Shown here in pieces: positions 25,626 to 35,790 of a stretch of 64,000 nucleotides of DNA. Position numbers and translations under genes: made by a program. Position 1 is the first letter of the stretch; each line of letters begins with the position of its first letter. The notes under the pieces are model-generated. The model searched no databases. It was given only the letters and a program-made list of their open reading frames with translations, and was not told the DNA's origin. The DNA comes from Ciona savignyi. Taxonomy: Eukaryota; Chordata; Ascidiacea; Phlebobranchia; Cionidae. Location: assembly GCA_000149265.1 (NCBI GenBank), contig CH003217.1, forward strand, positions 551,174 to 615,173, written 5' to 3'.

Positions 25626-26078
25626 TCAAAATGTTACACTGCACCGTATAGTCATGGATGGTCCTCCATTACGCACTTTTGCTTTAATCCTTACTCTCTG
25701 ATTAGGTTCGGTCGATTTCGGTATCTTCAGTATTACGTTTGTGAAAGAACAGTCACCTCTTCTACTACGCTTCTTTTCTTTTTTCTTCACTTCCGTACTA
25801 GGTTCGGTCGATTCCGGTATCTTCGGTATTTCATTTGTGGAAGAACAGACACTTCTTCTACTACACTTATTTCCTTTTTCCTTCACTTCAGGACGAGGAT
25901 CGGTCGATTCCGGTATCTTCGGTGTTCCATTTGTGGAAAGACAGTCACATCCGCTACTACACTTCTTTGCTTCTTCCTGAAATTTGGAACTAGATATGAT
26001 TGATTTCAGTATTGTTTCACATACGCAAGAACAGCCGCATTCTCGAGTTTCACATACGACAGAAAAGCCAGATCCCAT
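25626..26078 (-). CDS. MGSG-family protein, long member with three 32-aa repeats
   Basis: Uninterrupted 150-codon frame starting MGSGFSVVCE. Residue 2 is Gly and residue 6 Ser, matching the N-myristoylation pattern MGxxxS; cysteines follow at 9, 14, 16 and 18. Residues about 39-134 are three 32-residue repeats, each with a lysine/serine/cysteine-rich start followed by (T/V)xxIPKIPESTEP or a close variant. The end of the third repeat runs into AKVRNGG, equivalent to AKVRDGATN at the exon-1 boundary of the two-exon members at 29445 and 30906, so a splice donor may lie near 25650 and the terminal ~15 residues may be intron. No matching second exon was found. Function unknown; membrane-anchored location is inferred from the N-terminus only. 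Confidence 0.6.
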   Translation of the reverse strand: MGSGFSVVCETRECGCSCVCETILKSIISSSKFQEEAKKCSSGCDCLSTNGTPKIPESTDPRPEVKEKGNKCSRRSVCSSTNEIPKIPESTEPSTEVKKKEKKRSRRGDCSFTNVILKIPKSTEPNQRVRIKAKVRNGGPSMTIRCSVTF

Positions 26079-26360
26079 TGTGTTGATATTGGTACAACTT
26101 ATGTCGCTTACTTGCGTCGTTTATAGTCGTATTTATTGGAACAGTATTAGGCTGGGTTAATTAGTTACAGTTGCCTAATTAGTCAAAGGAAATTTTTTAA
26201 TGTGTTTTTATCAGACCACCCACATTGTTATTTATGTATACAACCTTTACGTAGAATCTCATAAATGATCAATTATGTTTTTGACTGTTCCACCTAATTA
26301 ACAACACTTCTGTGAAATCAAGATGAAAGTCCATTTGTTATATCAGTCCTAGCAAATAAA
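26079..26360 (-). promoter_or_regulatory. Conserved upstream block of MGSG gene
   Basis: Directly before the ATG lies GTTGTACCAAT, and farther up CCAATAAATAC, a TATA-like element. Both recur before the ATGs at 26925, 29445 and 30906, as do farther upstream phrases such as GACTGTTCCACCTAATTAA (26284, 29629, 31097). Conservation across copies suggests a shared core promoter, or simply recent duplication. Confidence 0.5.
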
Positions 26361-27290
26361 TTGTTTGCATAAGCCCACGGGTTCAAGTTCTTACCATATT
26401 CACGTATTGACATCGATAGCACTATGTCGACAGGTTCATTTTAAATATACACTGTGCATGCATCATCCCGCACGTATTTATGCTGCCAAGTTTTAAAAAA
26501 AGTCCAAGCATACTGGCTGCTTTATTGCAAACTCAAATAACGAAATAGTGGTGTTTGATGACTTTTTGCAGATACTAAATATATCGCTATTTAAACATAC
26601 GAAGTGCAATTTAAATTTACTTTTAAGATTTGAAGACGTTTGACACAGTTTTTACTACATATGTAAAATTAATATTTGTCCAAATATTTTTTTAAACTGG
26701 CTGGTTTGAAGGCATGCTGGTGTGTATGTCAGTTTTAAATAGAAACGGTTAAAGATGTCCGCAGCGTTTGGAACACAAGAATGTTCCCAGATCAGAGCAT
26801 ACTCCTATTTTTTGTTTCACATACGCAAGAACAGCCACATCCTCGATGACGCACTCTAGCTACCTCCGGCACGTTTCGGTTAATTTTGACAATCTTTCAC
26901 ATACGACAGAAAAGCCAGATCCCATTATTTTGCTATTAGTACAACTTATGTCGCTTACTTGCGTCGCTTAGTCGTATTTATTGAAACAGTATTAGATTAA
27001 GTTAATTAGAAATCTAAGCTAAGTTTTAAATTCATATTTGGCTCTATACTAAGACAGTTTTTGTATGGGAGTCGGTATATCTTTTGGCCGCATTTTCCAA
27101 TCGGACACGCGACTGCACATTGGAAAGCATTTTTACAAATTACTAATTACAGAGCTCCTCCACGTTTACTTCTGACCAATCCACGGTTCGATGGTTGAAA
27201 ACAAATAATGTCAATTTATAGACAACAAATAATTATAGGTCGCTTGTCAATCTAGCGGGTAAATCCCATATACCCACCACCGTGAATTCC
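26170..27290. repeat. Segmental duplication block (matches about 31000-32120)
   Basis: Includes the phrases GACTGTTCCACCTAATTAA (26284), GCTGCCAAGTTT (26480), the GTCCAAATATTTT stretch (26675), and at the far end TCGATGGTTGAAAACAAAT and AATCTAGCGGGTAAATC (27189-27268). The same order recurs from 31095 to 32103. The MGSG genes were therefore spread by duplication of kilobase-size blocks. Confidence 0.7.
26800..26925 (-). pseudogene. MGSG-family member, broken copy
   Basis: Starts MGSGFSVVCE like the member at 26078, but after about 20 codons the frame hits TAG. Similarity resumes in GGCTGTTCTTGCGTATGTGAAAC, matching the GCSCVCET segment of the 26078 gene, in a broken context. It retains the upstream GTTGTAC and AATAAATAC elements. 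Likely a dead tandem copy. Confidence 0.7.
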
Positions 27291-27875
27291 AGGTCCTATT
27301 AACTAGTGGTCTATATGTCTTTAAAGGATAATGGCTTTTAAGTATTGCAAAATTCAGGCTTTAATGAGTCTAAGTGCACCAATTTGTCCCTAAATTTTAT
27401 TAGTTTAAATGTGATTTTTAAAATATCAATAAAAAATAAATAAACATTTATTGTTTTATTATTTAATAATTAACAATATTAATGATGGCTTTGCTATATA
27501 ATTATAACTAATCAAACCACGCGTTTTTAAATGGGTATATTACAAAATAACTAATATAGGTGACTGTGTTCTTTAGCAACTAAATCCGACAGTAAGCACG
27601 AGGTAATTTAATGATTGTCTCTATTCTACCTCTCCACGCTTCCCCACACGTCATTATATGCCAAATAAACACCAGACAAATCACTTGTATAGATTAGTGA
27701 TTATTCTACCATTGAGAAAACAAAGCCCACATTTTATTACATTATTCTTTTATTTACCTCTCTTTTTTAAATATTATATATAAAAATATAACCTTGAAAA
27801 ATGGGGAAAGTTATTGTTTTTGATTGGGTCTGTTCTTTTGCATGGTTGCTCTTATTTAAACAAATATATATTTCT
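27291..27875. other. No gene recognised
   Basis: AT-rich unique sequence between the duplicated block and a SINE. Confidence 0.5.
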
Positions 27876-28182
27876 GTCCGGCCCGTTGGTCTAACGGTTA
27901 AGTGCGTCGCCTTTCAATCGAAAGGTTGAAGGTGCGAAACTTATCGCTAACTAGTCGGTTGTGTCTTTGGGCAAGGCACTTTACGGACATTGCCTGAACC
28001 CAGCGGAATAATGGGTTCTACCAAATTGAAGGAATATGTCTATCCTATACAACACTGTGCTGCGATAGCTCCAGTAACCCGACGATGGGCGCGGGGTGAT
28101 CTGACGATTGCCCGTGTGTTAATCCCCTTGGTTTTCCTATCCACGGGGATAAAGATGAATATCATATCCTATCCTATCCTAT
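27876..28182 (+). mobile_element. tRNA-derived SINE, near-intact copy 4
   Basis: Begins GTCCGGCCCGTTGGTCTAAC (tRNA-like head with an A box) and carries a B-box-like GGTGCGAAACT. It continues with GGCAAGGCACTTTACGGACA and GGGTTCTACCAAATTGAAGG, and ends in a (TATCC)n tail. With the copy at 43453 it defines the family consensus. The frame opening at 27990 is SINE sequence. Confidence 0.95.
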
Positions 28183-28384
28183 ATTCAAGGTCTCCTATGA
28201 TTTCTAAACGCACTTAAATTACTTAAAATGTGCCTGTTTAACAGAATCCCACCTAATCTCACTGTCGTGCCATCTGTTGACTTCGTTATTATATTTTGTG
28301 CGACCCTGTTTTGTTTTATCGGTTTGTGTTTCTGGGATTTTGCGTTTATATTTTAGCGAATACACACCATATGGAACTCTAACG

Positions 28385-28670
28385 CAGTCCGACAGATAAG
28401 TCTGGTGTTAGTGCGTCGCATTTCAGCCGAAATTTTACAGGTACGAAATTGGTCACTAGCTAGTCGGTTTTGTCCTTGGCCAAGGCACTTAATGAATATT
28501 GCCCAAACACAGAAGATCACTGTGTTTTACTTAATTTAAGGAACCTTATATACAACACACAGCAAACGCTACGGAAACCCGACGGTTGGTGTGAGGTAAG
28601 CTGGCGATTGCCGTGTTGTTTACCGTGGTTTTTCTTTTCACGAGGATAAACATAAATATTATATCCTGGC
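28385..28670 (+). mobile_element. tRNA-derived SINE, diverged copy 5
   Basis: Head GTCCGACAGATAAGTCTGG, then GTACGAAATTGGTCACTAGC, CCTTGGCCAAGGCACTTAAT and tail ATAAATATTATATCCT. More diverged than copy 4, 200 bp downstream of it. Confidence 0.8.
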
Positions 28671-28964
28671 CATTCCACATTCTTTCATGTTGAAATTTGT
28701 GATAATTTCACAAAGATGTCTGTGAAGTCCGGCCGTTATACCTTGATGTCTTCACATCTTAATCGAATAAAAACCCAGAGCAAAACTGTAAATGACAAAA
28801 ATAATTTTATTGGATGGCGTTTAGGGGGCATTAAATAATCGGATGCCATAGGGCGAGTTCGTGAAAAAATAAGGGTAAATTAAAAAAATAATTTTTAATT
28901 AAACAAATTTATTATTTGTCGTTAGGTTATTGAAATTGTTTTCTGATGCAAAGAGCCTCCTCTG

Positions 28965-29445
28965 TCAAATCACTTTTGATTTGCATGGCACAATCCCACA
29001 CACGCTATCCAGCCCATGTAAACCTCCGTTATATTCGAGCTGGTAAACTTGTGAGCCTTCTGTCGCATCACCCATAGGTATTTTTACGTTTAGCGTAATG
29101 GGAGCTGTAAGACAAAAAAGTTTTATTTAAATTAAATAGTAAGCTAAACGGTTATATGACTGTATTTTAAACGCAACAAGGTGTGTTACCGTTCGGTCAC
29201 CCAATCGTTCTTTTTGTTTTTATCTTTAGGGAACTATAAATAGTCTAGTAGTTGTGATATCGAAAATGACTTATACACACAGCCGATAAATGTTTAAAAA
29301 TTAAGGTAATTTTGCCCTAAAAATGCTCATATATAGACTTACAGTTTGTTGCACCATCACGCACTTTTGCTGTCGTCTCCACTTCCGGAATAGTTGCGAT
29401 TAATTCCGGTCTTATTTCATCCACAGAAGAACAACCAGATCCCAT
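28965..29445 (-). CDS. MGSG-family small protein, two exons, 80 aa
   Basis: Exon 1 29445-29343 encodes MGSGCSSVDEIRPE to AKVRDGATN; donor GTAAGT. Exon 2 29104-28965 follows acceptor TTACAG, in matching phase, and encodes SPITLNVKIPMGDATEG, then YQLEYNGGLHGLD and SVCGIVPCKSKVI, stop TGA. MGSGCS fits myristoylation with an adjacent palmitoylatable Cys5. The remainder is acidic and soluble-looking with no recognised domain. Compared with the copy at 30906, four bases are missing after VCGIVP, so the original C-terminus (a KSDLTEE-like end) survives downstream in another frame. Both exons, the intron position and the promoter match that copy. Function unknown. Confidence 0.75.
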
Positions 29446-29700
29446 TGTTTTGCTATCGGTACAACTGATGGATCTTTTTTGCGTGGGTAGTATTTATTGG
29501 AACACTATTAGACAGAGTTAATCAGTTACAGTTGCCTAATTAGTCAAATGCAATCTTGCAATGTGTTTTCATCAGACCACCCACAATGCTATTTGTGTAT
29601 ACAACTTGTACGTGATCAATCATGTTTTTGACTGTTCCACCTAATTAAAAACAAGTCTGTGAAATCGGGATGAAAGTCCATTTGTTAAATCAGTCCTAGG
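29446..29700 (-). promoter_or_regulatory. Conserved upstream block of MGSG gene
   Basis: Contains GTTGTACCGAT just before the ATG, CCAATAAATAC about 50 bp farther up, and the shared AGTTACAGTTGCCTAATTAG (+ strand, 29523). The same order stands upstream of 30906. Confidence 0.5.
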
Positions 29701-29935
29701 TGTATATGTATTTTACATCGCATAATAATTTATTTGAATAACCCTGCGGGTTTTACCTTACCATACTTATATACTGACCTAGACAGCACAGAGTATGCTA
29801 TGAGGTTCCCTCTTAATAAACAAGAACACTTTGAGTACGTCCTACAGCACAAATGACTACAGCAAAATATATTTAAAATCCTATTTAAGTCGCATTGCAT
29901 TGAAATAAACCATCGTAGCCTGGGTAAAAGGTATT

Positions 29936-30165
29936 TTGCAGGTACGAAATTGAAAACTAGTCGTTTTTTTGGGGCAAGGCACTTATGGGATATTACCCAA
30001 ACCCATAAGGTTAATGGTTTCAACTTAATTAAAGGATCTTTATACACAACACACTGAAACAGCTCCGATAACCCGACGGTCGGCGCAAAGTGTTTTGGCG
30101 ATTGCCGTGTTGGTAACCCCCTTGGTTTCCCTATTCACTGGGAAAACATGAATATTCTATCTTAT
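29936..30165 (+). mobile_element. tRNA-derived SINE, truncated copy 6
   Basis: Starts within the head at GCAGGTACGAAATTG and keeps GGGGCAAGGCACTTA, ACACACTGAAACAGCTCC, CCCGACGGTCGGCGC and the ATTCTATCTTATCTTA tail. The 105-aa minus-strand frame here (29730-30047) is not a gene. Confidence 0.75.
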
Positions 30166-30373
30166 CTTAATACAAATTATTTTTGTGCTAATTGTACAAC
30201 GGTGTCTACAAAGTCCGGCCGTTATATTTGGTGGCTCATCATCTCCATCGAATAAAAACCAAGAGCAGGAACGTAAACGACAAATTTTAATAATTGCTTT
30301 TGCGGGCATTAAGTGATTGGAAAAATAAGCGAAAAATTAAAAAATAATTTTTAATCAAAAATTTGTCGTTAGT

Positions 30374-30906
30374 TTATTGAAATTCTTCCGCCAAATCACT
30401 TTTGCTTTGCATCGATGGTAAGATTCCGCAAACAGTATCCGATGGTAAGATTCCGCAAACATTATCCAGCCCTTGTAAACTGCCTTCATATTCGAGCTGG
30501 TTAACTTGTGCGCCTGTTGTCGCACCACGCATAGGTATTTTTACGTTTAACGTAATGGGAGCTGTAAGACAAAAAAGTTTTTTTTTATAAAACAGTAAGC
30601 TGAACAGTTTTATGAACGAATGTTAAGCGCGATAAATTTATATAGAGTGTTATCGTTTGGACACACGATATTTATTTTTATCTTTAAGGAACTATAAATA
30701 CGCTAGAGGTTGTGGCATCAAAAATGACCATAAAACTTACACACGTTAAATGTTTAAAGATTATAGTAGTTTTGTCCTAGAAATGCTCTACGACCGTATA
30801 TAAACTTACAGTTTGATGCGCCATCATGCACTTTTGCTGCCGTCTCCATTTCCGGAGAAGAGAATCCCGAACTTACTTCATCTACAGAAGAACAACCAGA
30901 TCCCAT
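30374..30906 (-). CDS. MGSG-family small protein, two exons, 94 aa
   Basis: Exon 1 30906-30810 encodes MGSGCSSVDEVSSGF to AKVHDGASN; donor GTAAGT. Exon 2 30561-30374 after TTACAG encodes SPITLNVKIPMRGATTG, then NQLEYEGSLQGLD, then a duplicated VCGILPS (27-bp tandem duplication at 30414-30467), then MQSKSDLAEEFQ and TAA. Phase and intron position are the same as in the copy at 29445. The duplicated peptide keeps frame, which suggests the protein tolerates or uses it. Myristoylation-type N-terminus with Cys5. No recognised domain; function unknown. Confidence 0.8.
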
Positions 30907-30999
30907 TATTTTGCTATTGGTACAACTGATGAATCTTTTTTGCGTGGGTAGTATTTATTGGAACAGTACTATACTGGGTTATTCAGTTACAGTTGCCTA

Positions 31000-32120
31000 A
31001 TTAGTTAAATGCCACTGTGCAATGTGTTTTCATCAGACCACCCACAATGATATTTGTTTGTACTTTTACGTCAAATCTCATAAATGATCAATTATGTTTT
31101 TGACTGTTCCATCTAATTAAAAATAGTCTGGGAAATCGCGATAAAAAGTCTATTTGTTAAATCCGTCCTAGGTGTATATGTATTTTACATTGCATAATAA
31201 TTTATTTAAATAACCTTCTTACCATATTTATATACTAACCTAGATAGCACAAAGTATGCTATAAGGTTTGCTCTTAATAAATGAGAACACTGTGAGTACG
31301 TTCTACAGCACAAATAACTACAGCAAAATATTTTAAAATCTTATATAAGTCGCATTGCATTGAAATAAACGATAGTAGCCTGGGGTAAAACGTATAGAAC
31401 ATATCATATTCGATGAAATCGACCGTATTTCAACTGGAAAATAAGTCCCATAACGTTACCGTTGTTTTAAAAACTGTTCCCGATCTTGTGGGTATTAATA
31501 TTGATTTTAAACAGAAAAATGCTATTTATCTATATTCTAAATAATTGCTTAATTAATTTTCCCTGGGTTAGCGGTCATGTCTTATTTGTATCTAGGTAAT
31601 ACGGTGTGGGTTTATCCCGAACTATGATAACTACTGTTGTTTCATCTTTTTTGTTAATAAATAGTCTGTGCTATTCGTAGAGAAAAGTAAAAAATAATCC
31701 AAAGCCAAATTTATGCTGCCAATTTGTAACATAGTCCGTGCATACTGACTGCTGTATCGCAAACTAAAAAAACGAGCTTTTTGAAGTTACTAACTTTATA
31801 AATATTTAAACAGTATTTGTACTTCATATTGAACATTAATATTTGACCAAATATTCTACAGTTTCGATCCTATGATGGGGTGGTTGCTAAGTCGAGTTCA
31901 CCATTCGGCTACGGCTACACCATAGAATACAAAAGTTACAGAGTTATGAATCTATGGCTGCACGACCGGTACCGTTTATAACGTATTTTTTACAAATGAT
32001 TGTTGCGAAGCACCTGCACGTCCACTCTGGTCGATGGTTGAAAACAAATGACGTCATTTTATAGACAACAACTAATTTGGTGCCGCTAGTCAATCTAGCG
32101 GGTAAATCGCGTATACCCAC
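31000..32120. repeat. Segmental duplication block (matches about 26170-27290)
   Basis: Second copy of the block upstream of MGSG genes: GACTGTTCCATCTAATTAA (31097), ATGCTGCCAATTTG (31712), TGACCAAATATT (31844), TCGATGGTTGAAAACAAAT with a CRE-like TGACGTCA (32031-32056) and AATCTAGCGGGTAAATC (32092). No MGSG exon is seen at the far end. Confidence 0.65.
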
Positions 32121-32850
32121 CCTATGATTTTAATAAAAAAAAGTGGTGGATTGCTATAATGATATGTGAGAAGCAGGGGCGGTCAAAACGTATTTCTTTT
32201 TAACACCTGGTGAATAAGTTGTAATATACATACCCCGGGAAAGTGAATATAATCTCAGAGTTGTCCATGTTTGTTGTCCACCACCACTTTTATAATCCGT
32301 GAGTCGTTTTAAGTCCACAGTTACAAAGTCAGACAAGTGTATAATTAATCGCTTTTTGCTCGATCTCCAGGAAAACAGACAGCGTAATATCTTGAGTGGA
32401 TTAAATGTGAAAATGACACTTCTTATATCAAACATCCGTAAGTTACAAACACGTCAATTAAAACAACACTCTTTTTACATACGGAAACAATAGAATAAAA
32501 AATAATAATATGTGTTTAATTGTTTACTTTCGAGGAGTAATGGATAATATTAATATTCAATTTAAATTTTCCCGTGAAAGTCTTGAACCGATAAATCAAA
32601 ATGACGGTTGTAGCAAATGCTAAAAATCATTAATCTGACTGAGGAAAACATTAGTGATCATACAACGCTTTGGCTGAGATGTTTTTGTTATGATGTTTCT
32701 TCATAGTGAATACAGATTTGCGATGTAAAACCACCTGTCCTCCAACACTAAACCAATTTGAAGGGGTTAAATATTTCCTAGAGTCGTTTTTCTCTTTTTT
32801 TAGTGTAAAAGAAAAAAGTTAAAACGACTGTGGGGGAGAATGGAATGTGG
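32121..32850. other. Mostly non-coding; possible isolated exon near 32330-32432
   Basis: On the plus strand CCACAG at 32316-32321 and a strong donor ATCCGTAAGT at 32430-32439 bracket an open frame containing SDKCIINRFLLDLQENR. No neighbouring exon was found, so this stays a weak candidate. The overlapping minus-strand frame is probably a shadow. Confidence 0.25.
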
Positions 32851-32857
32851 TATATAA
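32851..32857 (+). promoter_or_regulatory. TATA box of the 184-aa gene
   Basis: TATATAA in the context GTGGTATATAACAGCGG, 126 bp upstream of the ATG at 32983, which allows a ~100-nt 5' UTR without an intron. Confidence 0.55.
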
Positions 32858-32982
32858 CAGCGGTGTTAGAAAAAAGTTTATAATTGGAACTTCGTTAATC
32901 AGATTAACAGGTTGTAAACTTAAGATATTCTTTACGATTTGGAAAGTGCTACATTTTTCTTACGGACACTCTGAAGGACGCA

Positions 32983-33537
32983 ATGAGACGCAATTCTGAA
33001 AAAGTAGATAAAACGCCAACACCCAAGGGCCTAGAGAAACAACCTGCAAAATCGACACCCCGTGTGCCTGACATTGGTGAAGTGTTCCACAAAATTCGAA
33101 ATGGCGAAATGCAAGACGATTTTATTCCAAAGGAGCCACGACTACGCCAAGCATACTTAAAGGTAAAGGACTACAAAGGATGTTTTTCTGCGACACAGCT
33201 AAAAGAGGTTATGAAGGTTCTGATACCCAATAACACGTTTCTACTGTTCTATCCGATCGCCATTTTGCCCGATCGTGTTCAAGTGATTTATTGGGCTGAA
33301 AATTTTAAAGAAGAAGAGTGTGGCATCCGTCGACATATAGAATCGGTAAAGCGAGAAGCGCTGGCCAACCATATACGGGTTCACTTGCACAGCGATTTAG
33401 TATATTGCGAAAGGCGTCATTTGGATCATTTAAAGAAATCTGGCTATGTGCTTGAGATCATTAATGACTGTCCCTACGATGATTCTTCAATTATTGTCCA
33501 ATACCAAGCAATCGTTAATTACTGGAACAAAGGATAA
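32983..33537 (+). CDS. Uncharacterised intronless 184-aa protein
   Basis: A single open frame from ATG to TAA with far less A+T than its surroundings. The N-terminal ~45 residues are basic and proline/lysine-rich (KTPTPKGLEKQPAKSTP). The rest looks folded: YKGCFSATQLKEVMKVL, hydrophobic FLLFYPIAILPDRVQVIYW, a charged helix, then LDHLKKSGYVLEIINDCPYD. No signal peptide or membrane segment. I do not recognise the family. Intronless structure could mean a retrogene, but no poly(A) tract is seen downstream. Confidence 0.7.
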   Translation: MRRNSEKVDKTPTPKGLEKQPAKSTPRVPDIGEVFHKIRNGEMQDDFIPKEPRLRQAYLKVKDYKGCFSATQLKEVMKVLIPNNTFLLFYPIAILPDRVQVIYWAENFKEEECGIRRHIESVKREALANHIRVHLHSDLVYCERRHLDHLKKSGYVLEIINDCPYDDSSIIVQYQAIVNYWNKG

Positions 33538-35256
33538 AAATATGCTCAACAAAAGTGTTTTATAACGCTATATCCTATATGTAAAAGAGTTTTAAGAACA
33601 ATCGAAGAACATATATAGTGATTGATTTTCCGAACATTTTTAGTAATTATTCGTTATATAAAGAACATTAAATCCTATGAAATTTTAACTACAGTTTAAT
33701 GTATATATTTTTGATAGCTTTGGATTTTTTATACGCATTTTGTTAAAAGTTGAAATTAACAAAGAGCCTGAATTAAAAGCTCTGAAAAGTCCATTTTCCA
33801 ATGTTTTATTTTTATGGAATTAAAGCAGAATAAAAATCTGATACTATATAACAAATTTTTAAATGAAAAAAATTATGTTTAAAAATAATCAACAGTTTTG
33901 TATTTGTTAAAAAAACAAACAAAATTTAAATGATTTTGTTGTAACGCGAAACGACCTATTACAACCGGAAGTAATAACAACTTTAAATTGGTAGCGACCG
34001 TCTAATCAAACAGCTGGAGTTGGTAGCGACAGATATCTTTATCGGCCAATTTTCATTTTTTTATCAAACCACTGAAAAATAAGATAAAAATACCCTTTAA
34101 ACAACAAACAGGTTGTTGTTTTTAAAATTAAGTCGTTTTTAATTTAATACATACCTAATTTAATTGATCTTTTAGCAATATTTTTATACATTTTTAGTTA
34201 ACACTCATAATGATAACAAGCTTAAAACATCATATTGTTCCATTAATATGTGGAAAACATTGCAGAGGAATAGTTGGTCGTCGTTGGAATTCATGTGGGT
34301 GGGCATAATGACGTAATCACCGAGGACGCCCTGCTTGCGTCCACGTAACTAGGTCACCATTTATAGAAAAACTTGTTTACCGTAGGGTAAATGATTTTTG
34401 CTGTCAGTGACATAAAAAAGCACTCGTATAAGGGTTGTATTACTCAATGATTTGCCTATTTTATAGCGTCCATACACGAATGTTACTGATAACTTATATG
34501 TGGCTTAAGATAATCAGTTGTATTCATCTGTAGTGACTACACGGATTAATTATGTATTTTTATATAATACTTTGGAAATAAACCCATGTTTAGTTAAAAC
34601 AAAAATCATCAACACACTACAATAGCACCAACACAATATCCAAACAATATCTTTTATTTAAGGAATAACGTTAAAAACTGATTTTATGCATATGTAACGG
34701 TATACAGCGTATCGTAATATTTCACTGAATTTTGTGACAAAAAATATACAATACAAAACAAAACAAAAGGACAAAAATAAAATACAAAACTCCCCCACCA
34801 CTAAAAATGCGAAACAACCCAAATGTGGTTAATGTCATCGTGTGCTCGTGTTATGTATAACACTCAGAATTCCTTGCATTTGTGATAAATGACGTAAAGA
34901 CGCCGCATAGTTGTTTTTCTAGGGCCGTGTTGACATTTACACAGAGTTAGAATTGACAGAGGTGGGTAAATGCTTAATTTTTCCGCTACATTTTCTATCG
35001 GCCAAATTTTCGTTCTTATAAAATGACGTCATTTGTTTTTGACCAGCTAACAGTATAGCAGCAACAGAGAACAGTGCTTTTGAAACTGTCTGAAAGCAAC
35101 TTAAACGGGCGTGTGGCCGGATGCACATCACTCAAGATTTATGCACAGCAAGTCATTTAAAAACATATCTGTATTGTAAGGTATTTATAACATATAACCC
35201 GTTATAAAGAACCATATATTTGCATTGTATGTATGTAGCCCAATATAATACAAAAT
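33538..35256. other. No gene recognised
   Basis: AT-rich non-coding sequence. The 64-aa minus-strand frame at 34937-35131 has no domain; a CRE-like TGACGTCAT is at 35023-35031. Confidence 0.5.
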
Positions 35257-35526
35257 CTAGTTTATCGTACGATATTTCTTGAGAATACCCCCAAACTCAC
35301 TTTTAAGTGATGCCATATGCTCCAAATTGTCAATTTGGATTTCATCGGCAGTCCATTCTTTTTGTAATCAAGCAGCATATCCAATTCTCAAACATTAAGT
35401 AATTATGCATACCTGTTTTTTTATTTGCTCCATCACCCTTTTAATGTCATTGGACAAATCACTTATTATTGCGTCTTTGTATTGTATTATTTGAGAGTGA
35501 AACTGCAGTTTATTTTTATTCTGCAT
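35257..35526 (-). CDS. Putative small coiled-coil protein, two exons, one-base phase conflict
   Basis: Exon 35526-35413 begins ATGCAG right after AAAAG and ends in a strong donor CAG|GTATGC. It encodes MQNKNKLQFHSQIIQ then DLSNDIKRVMEQIKKQ, amphipathic and helix-like. A second exon, 35357-35257, after ACAAAAAG encodes EWTADEIQIDNLEHMASLK, then FGGILKKYRTIN, TAG. The second exon needs one extra G at its 5' edge to join in phase, so this is either a recent pseudogene, an assembly error, or my acceptor is wrong. Upstream exons may exist. No family recognised. Confidence 0.4.
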
Positions 35527-35635
35527 CTTTTTAAAAAACTTTATTAGTCATAATTAGAACACAAGTCTTTTTTAATAATTGCCCGATAGTATGACGCTTT
35601 TTTGATATTCCCAAAAAAGCTAAATTGTTAAAAAA

Positions 35636-35790
35636 TACCGCTTTAGTTTTTAACGTCCCATAGGAAATTCCCTGGATTTATCACCCATATCTAGTTTCTA
35701 CATATTTAGATCATGTTGTCTTACAAATGACAAAGTTTCATTACGATTTCATTACTCCTTTTGGTAGGTGGATCCATAATTAGTAATATG
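35636..35790 (+). repeat. Partial copy of the ~330-bp dispersed repeat
   Basis: Contains TAACGTCCCATAGG, CCCTGGATTTATCACCCAT, TAGATCATGTTGTC and CCTTTTGGTAGGTGG in the same order as 21300-21440. Confidence 0.7.

Noticed and set aside
25741..25980. Plus-strand 79-aa frame with repeated GSVDSGIFG
   Set aside because: Shadow of the 96-bp repeats of the minus-strand MGSG gene, which has the family start and promoter.
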